In this document: positions 7,271 through 14,829 of the stretch, one piece after another | How positions within the stretch are numbered: the first letter of the stretch is position 1 | Layout: each line of letters begins with the position of its first letter | DNA from: an uncultured Neomegalonema sp. | GTDB taxonomy: Bacteria > Pseudomonadota > Alphaproteobacteria > Rhodobacterales > Rhodobacteraceae | Direction of reading: 5' to 3' | Assembly (NCBI GenBank): GCA_937958345.1 | Contig: CALGNW010000319.1 | Span: 1 to 15,294 of the forward strand | DNA: 15,294 nucleotides | Position numbers and translations under genes: made by a program | Notes under the pieces: generated by a model | Database searches by the model: none | What the model saw: only the letters and a program-made list of their open reading frames with translations | What the model was told of the DNA's origin: nothing

Positions 7271-7300
7271 AAAGAGGTCGCTGCCGCGGCCTCTTTTTTT
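7271..7300 (+). terminator. Rho-independent terminator of the Tad-like operon
   Basis: Stem GAGGTCGC (7274-7281) pairs with GCGGCCTC (7286-7293) through one T-G wobble, with loop TGCC. A flanking AAA (7271-7273) pairs with the start of a T7 run (7294-7300). It lies 31 bp after the last pseudopilin stop on the plus strand. This is a textbook intrinsic terminator and isolates the operon from the amidohydrolase. Confidence 0.93.
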
Positions 7301-7403
7301 ACGTCCCGCGCCGCGACGCTTGGCAGCATGGCCGCTCTTGGCGGTTGCACCCGCACAGAAAATCGTCCAGCCTGTAGCCCTGAATCAAAGCGGGGATCTG
7401 CGC

Positions 7404-8648
7404 GTGACAGCCATACTGTTTCGGAATGCCACGATCGTCGACGCAACCCGGACCGAGGCCCGTGCGGGTTTTGACGTTTTGGTCGAGGGTGACCGGATCA
7501 AAGAGGTTTCCGACAAACCCATCACGGCCTCCGGCGCGCGCGAGATTGACCTGAAGGGCGCAACGCTGATGCCCGGACTGGTGGACGCGCACGTTCACGT
7601 CAAGGCAACCGACCTCGACCTGTCGCGGCTCGGCATCAAATATTCCAGCTATATCTACGCCGAAACCACCAAGATCATGGAGGGGATGCTGCAACGCGGC
7701 TTCACCACCGTCCGCGATGCGGCAGGCGCCGACAAGGGTCTGGCCGACGCGGTGGATCACGGCCTGATTGCCGGACCGCGCCTGCGGGTCTGCGGCCTCG
7801 CCCTGTCGCAAACCGGCGGCCACTCGGATCAACGCCCCGTCACAGCGGCCAGCGATGTCAGCTCGAACGAGCGGTACAACGTCACCCAGCATTTCGGACG
7901 CATCGCCGATGGCGTGGACGAATGCCGCCGCGCCGCCCGCGACGAACTGCGCAAGGGCGCACACCACGTCAAGATCATGGCGGGGGGCGGCGTGTCTTCG
8001 CCGACGGACCCGATCGAGAACACGCAATACTCGATGGACGAGCTGATCGCGATTAATCAGGAGGCCGAGGCGTGGAACACCTACACCATGGCCCACACCT
8101 ACACCCCCCGCGCCATCCAGATGTGCGTCGAGGCGGGAACGCGGACGCTCGAACACTGCAACCTGATCGACGAAGAAACCGCGAAGATGATGGCCGAGCA
8201 CGACGCCTATCACGTGCCGACCAACATCACCTATTGGGCGCTGAACAAGCACGGCAAGGAATACGGCTTTCCCGATGTCAGTATCGAAAAACTGCAAGTC
8301 ATCGTGGATGCAGGCCTTGGCGCAGTAGAAATTTCAAAGAACGCCGGCGTCAAAATCGGTTTCGGCACCGACCTGCTCGGCCCGTGCCATCACTATCAGG
8401 CCAACGAATTCGGCCTTGCCGCGCAAGTCCTCGGCAATCACGGCGCGCTGAAGGCGTCGCTCGAAACCAATGCCGAAATCATGTACCTGCAAGACGAGAT
8501 CGGCAAGGTTCAGGCGGGCTTCAAGGCCGACCTGATTGTCGTTCAGGGCAACCCGCTCGACGACATTTCATGCCTTGAAAATGACGGTGCAAAAATCCCC
8601 TTCGTGATGCGGGACGGTATCGTCTTCAAGGACCGGCTTGATGCATAG
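7404..8648 (+). CDS. Amidohydrolase, Xaa-Pro dipeptidase / imidazolonepropionase type
   Basis: A 414-residue cytoplasmic metal-dependent amidohydrolase (TIM barrel, no signal peptide). Visible ligands: H63 and H65 (DAHVH), K190 (HHVKIMAGGG, probable carboxylated lysine), H231 (MAHTY), H251 (LEHCN) and catalytic D323 (GFGTDLLG). This is the family's complete binuclear set. The C-terminus GFKADLIVVQGNPLDDI is the usual return to the small beta domain. The GTG at 7404 is preferred because GGGGA lies 7 nt before it and the product then starts AILFRNATIVDATR, as relatives do. A TTG at 7320 would add 28 unlike residues. Relatives include dipeptidases acting on Xaa-Pro or N-acyl amino acids. The neighbouring peptide importer supports hydrolysis of imported peptides, which is an inference. 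Confidence 0.88.
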   Translation: MTAILFRNATIVDATRTEARAGFDVLVEGDRIKEVSDKPITASGAREIDLKGATLMPGLVDAHVHVKATDLDLSRLGIKYSSYIYAETTKIMEGMLQRGFTTVRDAAGADKGLADAVDHGLIAGPRLRVCGLALSQTGGHSDQRPVTAASDVSSNERYNVTQHFGRIADGVDECRRAARDELRKGAHHVKIMAGGGVSSPTDPIENTQYSMDELIAINQEAEAWNTYTMAHTYTPRAIQMCVEAGTRTLEHCNLIDEETAKMMAEHDAYHVPTNITYWALNKHGKEYGFPDVSIEKLQVIVDAGLGAVEISKNAGVKIGFGTDLLGPCHHYQANEFGLAAQVLGNHGALKASLETNAEIMYLQDEIGKVQAGFKADLIVVQGNPLDDISCLENDGAKIPFVMRDGIVFKDRLDA

Positions 8649-8672
8649 GGCACTGCTGGCCACCTGCCCCGA

Positions 8673-8714
8673 CCTCATCCTGAGGAGGATGCGTAGCCGC
8701 CTTCTCGAAGGGTG
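8673..8714 (+). repeat. Palindromic intergenic repeat, copy A
   Basis: CCTCATCCTGAGGAGG, a variable 14-bp centre, then TCTCGAAGGGTGG. It matches copy B (8925-8968) in inverted orientation, with 15 of 16 bases in the first arm and the 12-base TCTCGAAGGGTG in the second, but with a different centre. It resembles a common alphaproteobacterial intergenic repeat known to me from general experience. It lies 24 bp after the amidohydrolase stop and includes the GTG at 8712. Confidence 0.8.
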
Positions 8715-8966
8715 GATTACGGGCGGGACACGATGAACGCTTCGACGTACATTCTAATCACCGATGCCATCGTGGCCGAACGGCAAATCAAGGGATGGCG
8801 GCACGCGAAGAAAGAAGCGGTAATTGAAGGTGACTTCGATTTGCTCAAGACGTTATCACAGGCTTACCGCATCACAGGCTTACCGCGCGCACGCTGTGCA
8901 ATCAGTAAGTTTGCACCGAAAGGGCATTCACCCTTCGAGACGGGCCTCCGGCCCTCCTCAGGGTGA
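8712..8966 (+). pseudogene. Decayed GIY-YIG nuclease-like ORF
   Basis: An 84-codon ORF whose two ends look like a GIY-YIG domain protein with the middle missing. MNASTYIL resembles the first beta strand, and it runs straight into ITDAIVAERQIKGWRHAKKEAVIEGD, the typical C-terminal ERQIKGWxRAKKEALI block. The roughly 45-50 residues that carry the GIY/YVG motif and the catalytic arginine are absent, so activity is not expected. A 16-bp tandem duplication at 8855-8886 then shifts the frame, and the last residues are read out of repeat copy B. A more natural start than the GTG at 8712 is the ATG at 8733. It is bracketed by inverted repeat copies A and B. The family link is from memory of motifs. 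Confidence 0.68.
8855..8886 (+). repeat. 16-bp perfect tandem duplication
   Basis: ATCACAGGCTTACCGC occurs at 8855-8870 and again at 8871-8886 without any gap. Because 16 is not a multiple of three, the second copy shifts the frame at the end of the GIY-YIG-like remnant. It looks like a replication-slippage event in DNA no longer under coding selection. Confidence 0.9.
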
Positions 8967-8968
8967 GG
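8925..8968 (-). repeat. Palindromic intergenic repeat, copy B (inverted relative to copy A)
   Basis: On the plus strand it reads CACCCTTCGAGA, then GGGCC-TCC-GGCCC, then CCTCAGGGTG. It forms a hairpin of its own through CACCCT/AGGGTG and GGGCC/GGCCC. The reverse complement matches copy A in both arms. It ends 46 bp before the binding-protein ATG and so lies in that gene's upstream region. Confidence 0.82.
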
Positions 8969-9014
8969 CTTCGCAATAAGACAAGACAGACAAAATTTAC
9001 TCAGGGAGAGAAAA

Positions 9015-10604
9015 ATGACACTCAGAAAAACCCTCACGGCTGCCCTTCTCGGCAGTGCAATGCTTGCCGCTCCGGCCAGTGCCGAAGAGTTCAAGTTCGC
9101 CTTCCAGGGCGATGCCTCGACGATGGACCCGCATGGTCTGTTCGAGACATTTACCCTCGGTTTCCAGCGCAATGTTTACGAGGGCCTCGTTGCTCGCAAC
9201 GGCAAGATGGAAATGATCGGCGCCCTTGCGGAAAGCTGGGAAAACACCTCGCCGAACGTCTGGACCTTTAACCTGCGCAAGGGCGTGAAGTTCCACAACG
9301 GCAATGACATGAAGGCCGACGACGTCGCGTTTTCGGTCGAGCGTATCAACTCCGAAGGGTCGGACCTCAAGACCGTTGCTTCACTGATCAAAGACGTCAA
9401 AGTCGTCGATGACTACACGGTCGAACTGCACACACCCGCGCCGAACCCGATCCTGCCGCTGCAACTCGAAATCTTCTACATCATGGACAAAGAATGGTCC
9501 GAAGAGAACGGCACGACCGAGGCAACCAGCGTTGCGGGCGGCGACGAGGGCAACTTCGCCAACCTGAACGCCAACGGAACCGGTCCTTTCAAACTTGAAT
9601 CGCGTCAGACCGGCGTAAAAACGGTCCTCGTCAAGAACGATGACTATTGGGGCGAAATGGCCTCGAACGTCACCAAGGCGATCTTTACGCCGATCGATCA
9701 GGACGCAACCCGCGTTGCCGCGCTGATCTCCGGCGATGTTCACCTTGCATGGCCTATTCCGGTTCAGGACTGGAAGCGTCTTGAAAGCGCCGACGGCGTT
9801 GCACCGCTGACCGGACCCGAGGCCCGCACAATCTTTCTCGGCTTCAATCAGGAAGACGACGAGCTGGCGACGTCGGATATCAAGGGCGAAAACCCCTTCA
9901 AAGACGTCCGCGTCCGCCAAGCCTTCATGCACGCCATCGACATCGAGGCGATCAAGAAGAAAATCATGCGCGGGTCCGCCACCCCTGCCGGTCTGATGAT
10001 TGCACCGCAGATCAACGGCTTTAACGCCTCGCAGAATGACCGCCTCGCCTTTAACGTCGAAGGCGCGAAACAGCTGTTGGCCGATGCAGGCTATCCTGAC
10101 GGGTTTGAAGTCACGATGGATTGCCCGAACGACCGTTATGTGAATGACGAAAAAATCTGTCAGGCGTCGGCATCCATGCTGGCGAAAATCGGCGTCAAAG
10201 TGAACCTGCTCGCGCAGACCAAGTCGAAGTATTTCGGTAAAGTGCTGGCTCAGAACGACTATGACACCGATTTCTTCCTGCTCGGTTGGACGCCTTCGAC
10301 CTTTGACGCGCACAACGTCATGTCCGCGCTGATTTCCTGCCGTGGCGGTGATGACAACCTTGGTGCATTTAACCTCGGCGGATATTGCAACCCTGCGATC
10401 AACGCTCTGACGGCGATGGTCCAGTCGGAAAGCAATCAGGAAATGCGCCAGAAAATGATCGAGGTCGCATTCCACATACACAAGCAGGAAGTCGGCCACA
10501 TTCCTCTGCACCAGCAACCGCTGTCATGGGGCGTGTCGGAAAAGGTTGACGTGATCCAGCGCCCCGACAACATCTTCGATCTGCGCGACGCTGTTGTGAA
10601 GTGA
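9015..10604 (+). CDS. ABC transporter substrate-binding protein, oligopeptide type (SBP family 5)
   Basis: A 529-residue periplasmic binding protein of the DppA/OppA family. The signal peptide is MTLRKTLTAALLGSAMLAAP with cleavage expected after ASA (residue 23). It is followed by FQGDASTMDPHGLFET and QRNVYEGLV, the conserved N-terminal family block. NLRKGVKFHNGNDMKADDVAFSVERI and DVRVRQAFMHAIDIEAI are the other family signatures, and the length is normal. CAGGGAGAG lies about 6 nt before the ATG. The gene is followed by two permeases and a fused ATPase, completing an importer. Ligands of such proteins include peptides, glutathione, opines and nickel; sequence alone does not choose, although the amidohydrolase neighbour favours peptide-like ligands. 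Its promoter should lie in the short stretch after repeat copy B. Confidence 0.94.
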   Translation: MTLRKTLTAALLGSAMLAAPASAEEFKFAFQGDASTMDPHGLFETFTLGFQRNVYEGLVARNGKMEMIGALAESWENTSPNVWTFNLRKGVKFHNGNDMKADDVAFSVERINSEGSDLKTVASLIKDVKVVDDYTVELHTPAPNPILPLQLEIFYIMDKEWSEENGTTEATSVAGGDEGNFANLNANGTGPFKLESRQTGVKTVLVKNDDYWGEMASNVTKAIFTPIDQDATRVAALISGDVHLAWPIPVQDWKRLESADGVAPLTGPEARTIFLGFNQEDDELATSDIKGENPFKDVRVRQAFMHAIDIEAIKKKIMRGSATPAGLMIAPQINGFNASQNDRLAFNVEGAKQLLADAGYPDGFEVTMDCPNDRYVNDEKICQASASMLAKIGVKVNLLAQTKSKYFGKVLAQNDYDTDFFLLGWTPSTFDAHNVMSALISCRGGDDNLGAFNLGGYCNPAINALTAMVQSESNQEMRQKMIEVAFHIHKQEVGHIPLHQQPLSWGVSEKVDVIQRPDNIFDLRDAVVK

Positions 10605-10610
10605 GAGACG

Positions 10611-10722
10611 ACCGCGAAGCGGTGAAAACGCTCCGGTGGGGCGTTTTCAGTCTCGAACGCCCTGAGCCATGCGAAGGGCTGATATAAAAAATCGCTGATC
10701 CGGCCCCGCATCCGGGTCAGCG
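10611..10722 (+). promoter_or_regulatory. Three hairpins in the binding-protein/permease spacer
   Basis: The 163-bp spacer holds ACCGC-GAA-GCGGT (10611-10623), then a 9-bp stem TGAAAACGC (10623-10631) with GCGTTTTCA (10641-10649). A third stem of 11 bp pairs CGCTGATCCGG (10693-10703) with CCGGGTCAGCG (10712-10722) through one T-G wobble. None has a T-run. Such structures often stabilise the abundant binding-protein mRNA and lower permease expression, which is my inference here. The first and second share base 10623, so they cannot both form completely. Confidence 0.65.
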
Positions 10723-10767
10723 AAGGATGAAACCGCCCCTACCCGCACGATAAAGTGACAGGACTCC

Positions 10768-11751
10768 ATGATTTCCTTTATCTTCAAGCGCGTGTTCCAA
10801 TCCGTTATCGTCATGCTGACGGTCGCGCTGATTGCCTTTGCCCTCTTCCGGTTTGTGGGTGATCCGGTGAACAATATGGTCGGGCAGGACACAACACTTG
10901 AGGAGCGCGCCGAGCTGCGCGACCGCCTCGGTCTCGACGACTCGTTCTTTGTCCAGTTCGGACGCTTTGCGAAGAACGCCGCACAGGGCGAGTTCGGTAT
11001 TTCCTACCAGCACCGCCGCCCCGTCTCCGAGCTGATCGCGGAACGCGCCCCGGCAACGCTGGAGCTTGCCCTGATCTCGGCGTTTATCGCCACGGCCATC
11101 GGAATTTTTATGGGCGTCTATACGGCCATTCATCGGACCGCGTTGCTGTCCCGCGCGATGATGACGATTTCGCTCATCGGCATATCGCTGCCCGTATTTC
11201 TGACAGGCATTTTGCTCATCCTGCTGTTTGGCGTGATTTTGCGATGGCTTCCGACCTTTGGGCGGGGCGAGGTCGTTCAACTGGGCTGGTGGAGCACGGG
11301 GCTTTTGACCACCTCGGGTCTCAAGGCGCTGATCCTACCGGCAATCACGCTGGCCTTGTTCCAGATGACGCTTATTATGCGCCTTGTCCGCGCCGAGATG
11401 CTCGAAGTTCTGCGCACCGACTTTGTAAAGTTCGGACGCGCGCGCGGGCTGCCTGACCGGTACATCCACTTCAAAACCGCACTGAAAAATACGATGGTTC
11501 CGGTTATCACAATCATCGGCCTGCAACTCGGTGCGGTCATCGCCTTTGCCATTGTGACCGAGACGGTGTTCCAGTGGCCCGGCATGGGCTTGCTGTTTAT
11601 TCAAGCCGTCCGCGAAGTGGATATTCCGATCATGGCCGCCTATCTCGTGATGATCGCGCTGATCTTCGTGGTGATCAATCTGATCGTCGATATTCTCTAC
11701 TACGTTGTTGACCCGAGGCTTCGCGTCGACCGTGCGGCGACGGGACACTGA
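10768..11751 (+). CDS. ABC transporter permease, DppB/OppB type
   Basis: A 327-residue inner-membrane permease of the peptide/nickel importer family. The first helix is at about 9-29, followed by the DppB-specific extracytoplasmic region with RDRLGLDDSFFVQFGRF (51-67) and GEFGISY. Further helices lie at about 97-120, 131-160, 185-205, 244-265 and 288-312. The ATPase-contact EAA-type loop is at 209-238 (AEMLEVLRTDFVKFGRARG). The FQWPGMG motif (268-274) and the C-terminal YYVVDPRLRV are characteristic. A weak AGGA precedes the ATG. It ends 1 bp before the next permease start, so they are co-translated. It forms the channel with that partner. Confidence 0.94.
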   Translation: MISFIFKRVFQSVIVMLTVALIAFALFRFVGDPVNNMVGQDTTLEERAELRDRLGLDDSFFVQFGRFAKNAAQGEFGISYQHRRPVSELIAERAPATLELALISAFIATAIGIFMGVYTAIHRTALLSRAMMTISLIGISLPVFLTGILLILLFGVILRWLPTFGRGEVVQLGWWSTGLLTTSGLKALILPAITLALFQMTLIMRLVRAEMLEVLRTDFVKFGRARGLPDRYIHFKTALKNTMVPVITIIGLQLGAVIAFAIVTETVFQWPGMGLLFIQAVREVDIPIMAAYLVMIALIFVVINLIVDILYYVVDPRLRVDRAATGH

Positions 11752-11752
11752 T

Positions 11753-12697
11753 ATGACAGACGCCACCAACACACGCCGCGTCCCGCGCACCCGCATCGGC
11801 CGGTTTTTCGACAGCGATATCTGGTACAGCTTCATCCGCTCGCCGCTGGTGATCCTGTCCGCGCTGATTTGCATTGCATTCTTCGTGGCCACGATCTTCG
11901 CGCCATGGGTTGCCCCGCATAACCCGTTCGATCTTGCCGCCATCGACCTGATGGACTCCAGCCTGCCGCCGTCCTGGCTGGAGGACAGCGACCCGCGCTT
12001 TTTGCTCGGTACGGATGATCAGGGCCGCGATATCCTGTCGACCATCATCTACGGCGCGCGCATTTCTCTGATGGTCAGCCTCGCCGCCGTTGCCTTTTCG
12101 ATGGTTCTCGGCATCACGCTGGGGCTGATCTCGGGTTATGTCGGCGGACGCACGGACGCGATCATCATGCGCGTCGCGGACGTACAACTCGCCTTCCCCG
12201 CCATCCTCATCGCCATGCTGATTGACGGGGTCGTCAGGGGACTGCTGCCGCGAGAAATGCACAGCGACGTCGCGATCTATGTGCTGATCTTCGCCATCGG
12301 TATTTCCGGCTGGGTACAATACGCCCGCACCGTGCGCGGCTCGACCCTTGTCGAGAAAAACAAAGAATATGTGCAGGCCGCCCGCGTTATCGGCATCGGC
12401 CCCATCACCATCCTGTGGCGGCACGTTCTGCCGAACGTCACCGGCCCCGTCCTTGTGATTGCCACCATCCACCTCGCCATCGCGATTATTACCGAGGCTA
12501 CGCTGTCCTTCCTCGGCGTCGGCGTTCCGCCCACGACCCCGTCGATGGGAACACTGATTCAGGTCGGACAGGACTACCTGTTCTCCGGCGAATGGTGGAT
12601 TACGATCTTCCCCGGCATCGCCCTCGCCGTCCTCGTCCTCGCCATCAATCTCTTCGGAGACTGGCTGCGCGACGCATTGAACCCCAAGTTGAGATAA
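11753..12697 (+). CDS. ABC transporter permease, DppC/OppC type
   Basis: A 314-residue second channel subunit. The ATG at 11753 is chosen because it sits 1 bp after the preceding stop; a longer reading from 11705 would overlap that gene by 47 bp. The N-terminal helix is at about 31-52, then the periplasmic HPLGTD-like block (FLLGTDDQGRDILSTIIYGA) typical of DppC. Helices 2-6 follow within about 105-300. The EAA-type loop is near VEKNKEYVQAARVIGIGP, followed by HVLPN, and FLGVGVPPTTPSMGTLI is the hallmark C-terminal motif. It ends in WLRDALNPKLR, as the family does. No part appears missing. It pairs with the upstream permease and the fused ATPase downstream. Confidence 0.94.
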   Translation: MTDATNTRRVPRTRIGRFFDSDIWYSFIRSPLVILSALICIAFFVATIFAPWVAPHNPFDLAAIDLMDSSLPPSWLEDSDPRFLLGTDDQGRDILSTIIYGARISLMVSLAAVAFSMVLGITLGLISGYVGGRTDAIIMRVADVQLAFPAILIAMLIDGVVRGLLPREMHSDVAIYVLIFAIGISGWVQYARTVRGSTLVEKNKEYVQAARVIGIGPITILWRHVLPNVTGPVLVIATIHLAIAIITEATLSFLGVGVPPTTPSMGTLIQVGQDYLFSGEWWITIFPGIALAVLVLAINLFGDWLRDALNPKLR

Positions 12698-12701
12698 CCG
12701 C

Positions 12702-14414
12702 ATGACCCTCCTCACCATCAAAGGCATGCGCGTCGAGTTTCCGTCCCGCCGGGGCCATGTCACCGCTGTTCAGGACCTGACGCTGGAGGTCGCCCCCGGC
12801 GAAATCCTCGGTGTCGTCGGCGAATCCGGCGCGGGCAAATCCACCATCGGCAACGCCATCATCGGCCTGCTCGAACCGCCGGGCGAGATGACCGCCGGAG
12901 AGATCACCCTGAAAGGCGACCGCATCGACACGCTCGATGATGTGCAAAAACGGGCCGTGCGAGGCTCTCGCATCGGCATGATTTTCCAAGACCCGCTCAC
13001 CTCGCTCGACCCGCTGCAAACGGTCGAGACGCAGTTGATCGACACCATCCGCGAAAACCTCGGCGTCTCCCAATCCGAGGCGAGCGATCGCGCCGTCGCT
13101 CTGCTGGACGCCGTCGGCATTCCCGATCCGGCCATCCGCATCAAACAATACCCGCACCAGTTTTCGGGCGGTATGCGCCAGCGCGTCGTCATCGCCCTTG
13201 CGCTCTGCGGCGAGCCGGAGCTGATCATTGCGGACGAACCGACAACCGCGCTTGACGTGTCGGTTCAGGCGCAGATTCTCGATCTGATGAAGGGCCTGTG
13301 CCGCGACCGCAATGTCGGCATGATCCTGATTACCCACGATATGGGCGTGATTGCCGAAACCGCCGACCGCGTCGCCGTCATGTACCGGGGCCGCGTTGTC
13401 GAGACCGGCACGACCGAGCAAATCATCAACGCGCCGACGCACGAATACACCCAAAGCCTGATCTCTGCTGTGCCGCCACCGGGCCGCCGCCTCGCCCGTT
13501 TTCCGCTCGTCACCTATATCGAAGACGCGCAGGAGCGCCCCGAGGGTCTCGACCTCGCAACCCACTGGCTCGGCCAGTCCCGCGATTACGGCGCGGCCAG
13601 CGAGACGCTGCTGGACATCGAAAACCTGCACATGCGCTTTGTCACCCGCGCCTCGATCTTTCCGTCAAAACGCCTGTTCATCGACGCGGTAAAAGACGTC
13701 AGCCTGTCGATCAAATCCGGCGAAGTGTTCGGCATCGTCGGTGAAAGCGGATCGGGAAAATCAACCATCGCGCGGATGGTGACCGGCATCTACAAACCGA
13801 CCTCCGGCTCCATCCGCTTTGCAGGGCAGGAAATCACCGGCCTCAGCCGTCAGGACGCCGCGCCGATGCGCCGCCAGATGCAGATGATTTTTCAGGACCC
13901 GTTCAGCTCGCTGAACTCGCGGATGCGGGTGCGGGATATCATCGCCGAACCGATCCACTTTCACGGCCTCGCCGCCTCGAACGACGAGGCGCAAAAGATC
14001 GTTGGCGATCTGCTCGATGTGGTGGGCCTCGGCGCGCAGGCGGCACAGAAATTCCCGCACGAGTTTTCCGGCGGACAACGCCAGCGCATCTCCATCGCCC
14101 GCGCCCTCGCCACCCGTCCGCGATTTTTGGTGTGCGACGAGCCGACCTCTGCGCTCGACGTGTCGATTCAGGCGCAAGTGCTGAACCTGCTGAAAGACCT
14201 GCAACAGGAACTGAACCTGACGATGATGTTCATCAGCCACGACCTGCCCGTCATCCGCCAAATGTGCGACCGCGTCGGCGTCATGCGAAACGGCCAAATG
14301 CTGGAAGTCGCAGAGACAGAAACCCTCTTCACCAACCCGCAGCACGAGTACACAAAACACCTGCTCGACCTGATGCCAAAGTTCACAGGCTTCGGCGCAC
14401 AGGCGGCGGAGTAA
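12702..14414 (+). CDS. Fused peptide-importer ABC ATPase (DppD-DppF type)
   Basis: A 570-residue protein with two complete ABC nucleotide-binding domains in one chain, the equivalent of separate DppD and DppF. Domain 1: Walker A GESGAGKST (40-48), Q96, signature FSGGMRQ (154-160), Walker B IIADEP with E179, and switch H212. Domain 2: Walker A GESGSGKST (347-355), Q398, signature FSGGQRQ (455-461), Walker B LVCDEP with E480, and switch H513. Both sites look competent. The linker at about 255-305 replaces the oligopeptide-transporter C-terminal segment. It starts 4 bp after the permease stop; the ribosome site is weak, so coupling is likely. It energises import at the cytoplasmic membrane face. 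Confidence 0.95.
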   Translation: MTLLTIKGMRVEFPSRRGHVTAVQDLTLEVAPGEILGVVGESGAGKSTIGNAIIGLLEPPGEMTAGEITLKGDRIDTLDDVQKRAVRGSRIGMIFQDPLTSLDPLQTVETQLIDTIRENLGVSQSEASDRAVALLDAVGIPDPAIRIKQYPHQFSGGMRQRVVIALALCGEPELIIADEPTTALDVSVQAQILDLMKGLCRDRNVGMILITHDMGVIAETADRVAVMYRGRVVETGTTEQIINAPTHEYTQSLISAVPPPGRRLARFPLVTYIEDAQERPEGLDLATHWLGQSRDYGAASETLLDIENLHMRFVTRASIFPSKRLFIDAVKDVSLSIKSGEVFGIVGESGSGKSTIARMVTGIYKPTSGSIRFAGQEITGLSRQDAAPMRRQMQMIFQDPFSSLNSRMRVRDIIAEPIHFHGLAASNDEAQKIVGDLLDVVGLGAQAAQKFPHEFSGGQRQRISIARALATRPRFLVCDEPTSALDVSIQAQVLNLLKDLQQELNLTMMFISHDLPVIRQMCDRVGVMRNGQMLEVAETETLFTNPQHEYTKHLLDLMPKFTGFGAQAAE

Positions 14415-14813
14415 GTGACGAAAGACCTGAACGATTATAACAGCGGGCGCGACGGAAATCCATTCGCGACCGGCTGGGGTCAGGTCGGCTATCAACAGCA
14501 ACAGGCGGCAAAAGAAGCCGCGCGGCAACGCGACAAACAGCAGGCGCAGGAGCTGGACCGGATCAGGGGCGGCGGTGTCGCATCGGGGCGCACCAACATT
14601 CTGGTGCTGGCGTTTCTGGCCGGAGTATTCGCGATATTCGGCGGAAAATTCGGTGCCCCCGATGATTACAGAATCTGGGCAGGCGGGGGCGCAATCGGAA
14701 CCGGCATCATTGCAGGCTTTTTCTGGGAGCCGTTCTGCAAACTGATCAGGATTGCCTTCGTCGTAGCCGCAATCGGCGGCGTGCTTTACCTCTTGCTGAC
14801 CGGCAACCAATAG
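14415..14813 (+). CDS. Hypothetical membrane protein coupled to the ABC operon
   Basis: A 132-residue protein I do not recognise. The GTG start follows the ATPase stop codon with no intervening base, and GGCGGAG sits just upstream inside the ATPase gene, so translation is probably coupled. The N-terminal 60 residues are hydrophilic and rich in Gln, Ala and Arg (YQQQQAAKEAARQRDKQQAQEL, about 26-47 in part), forming a likely helix or coiled coil. Three hydrophobic helices follow at about 61-78, 88-104 and 110-129, with a short GKFGAPDDYRIW loop. No catalytic motif is visible. Its position suggests an accessory to the importer, but a chance tail gene is equally possible. Confidence 0.72.
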   Translation: MTKDLNDYNSGRDGNPFATGWGQVGYQQQQAAKEAARQRDKQQAQELDRIRGGGVASGRTNILVLAFLAGVFAIFGGKFGAPDDYRIWAGGGAIGTGIIAGFFWEPFCKLIRIAFVVAAIGGVLYLLLTGNQ

Positions 14814-14829
14814 CGGTCACTACCCACAC

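Noticed and set aside
7299..8297. Minus-strand ORF of 332 codons opposite the amidohydrolase
   Set aside because: It is the antisense shadow of a gene with all catalytic residues present. It contains no coherent motif.
11675..12763. Long minus-strand ORFs opposite the permease and ATPase genes (also 12645-13631 and 13761-14810)
   Set aside because: These are GC-rich antisense frames over clearly real ABC genes, and the products are low-complexity with no family motifs.
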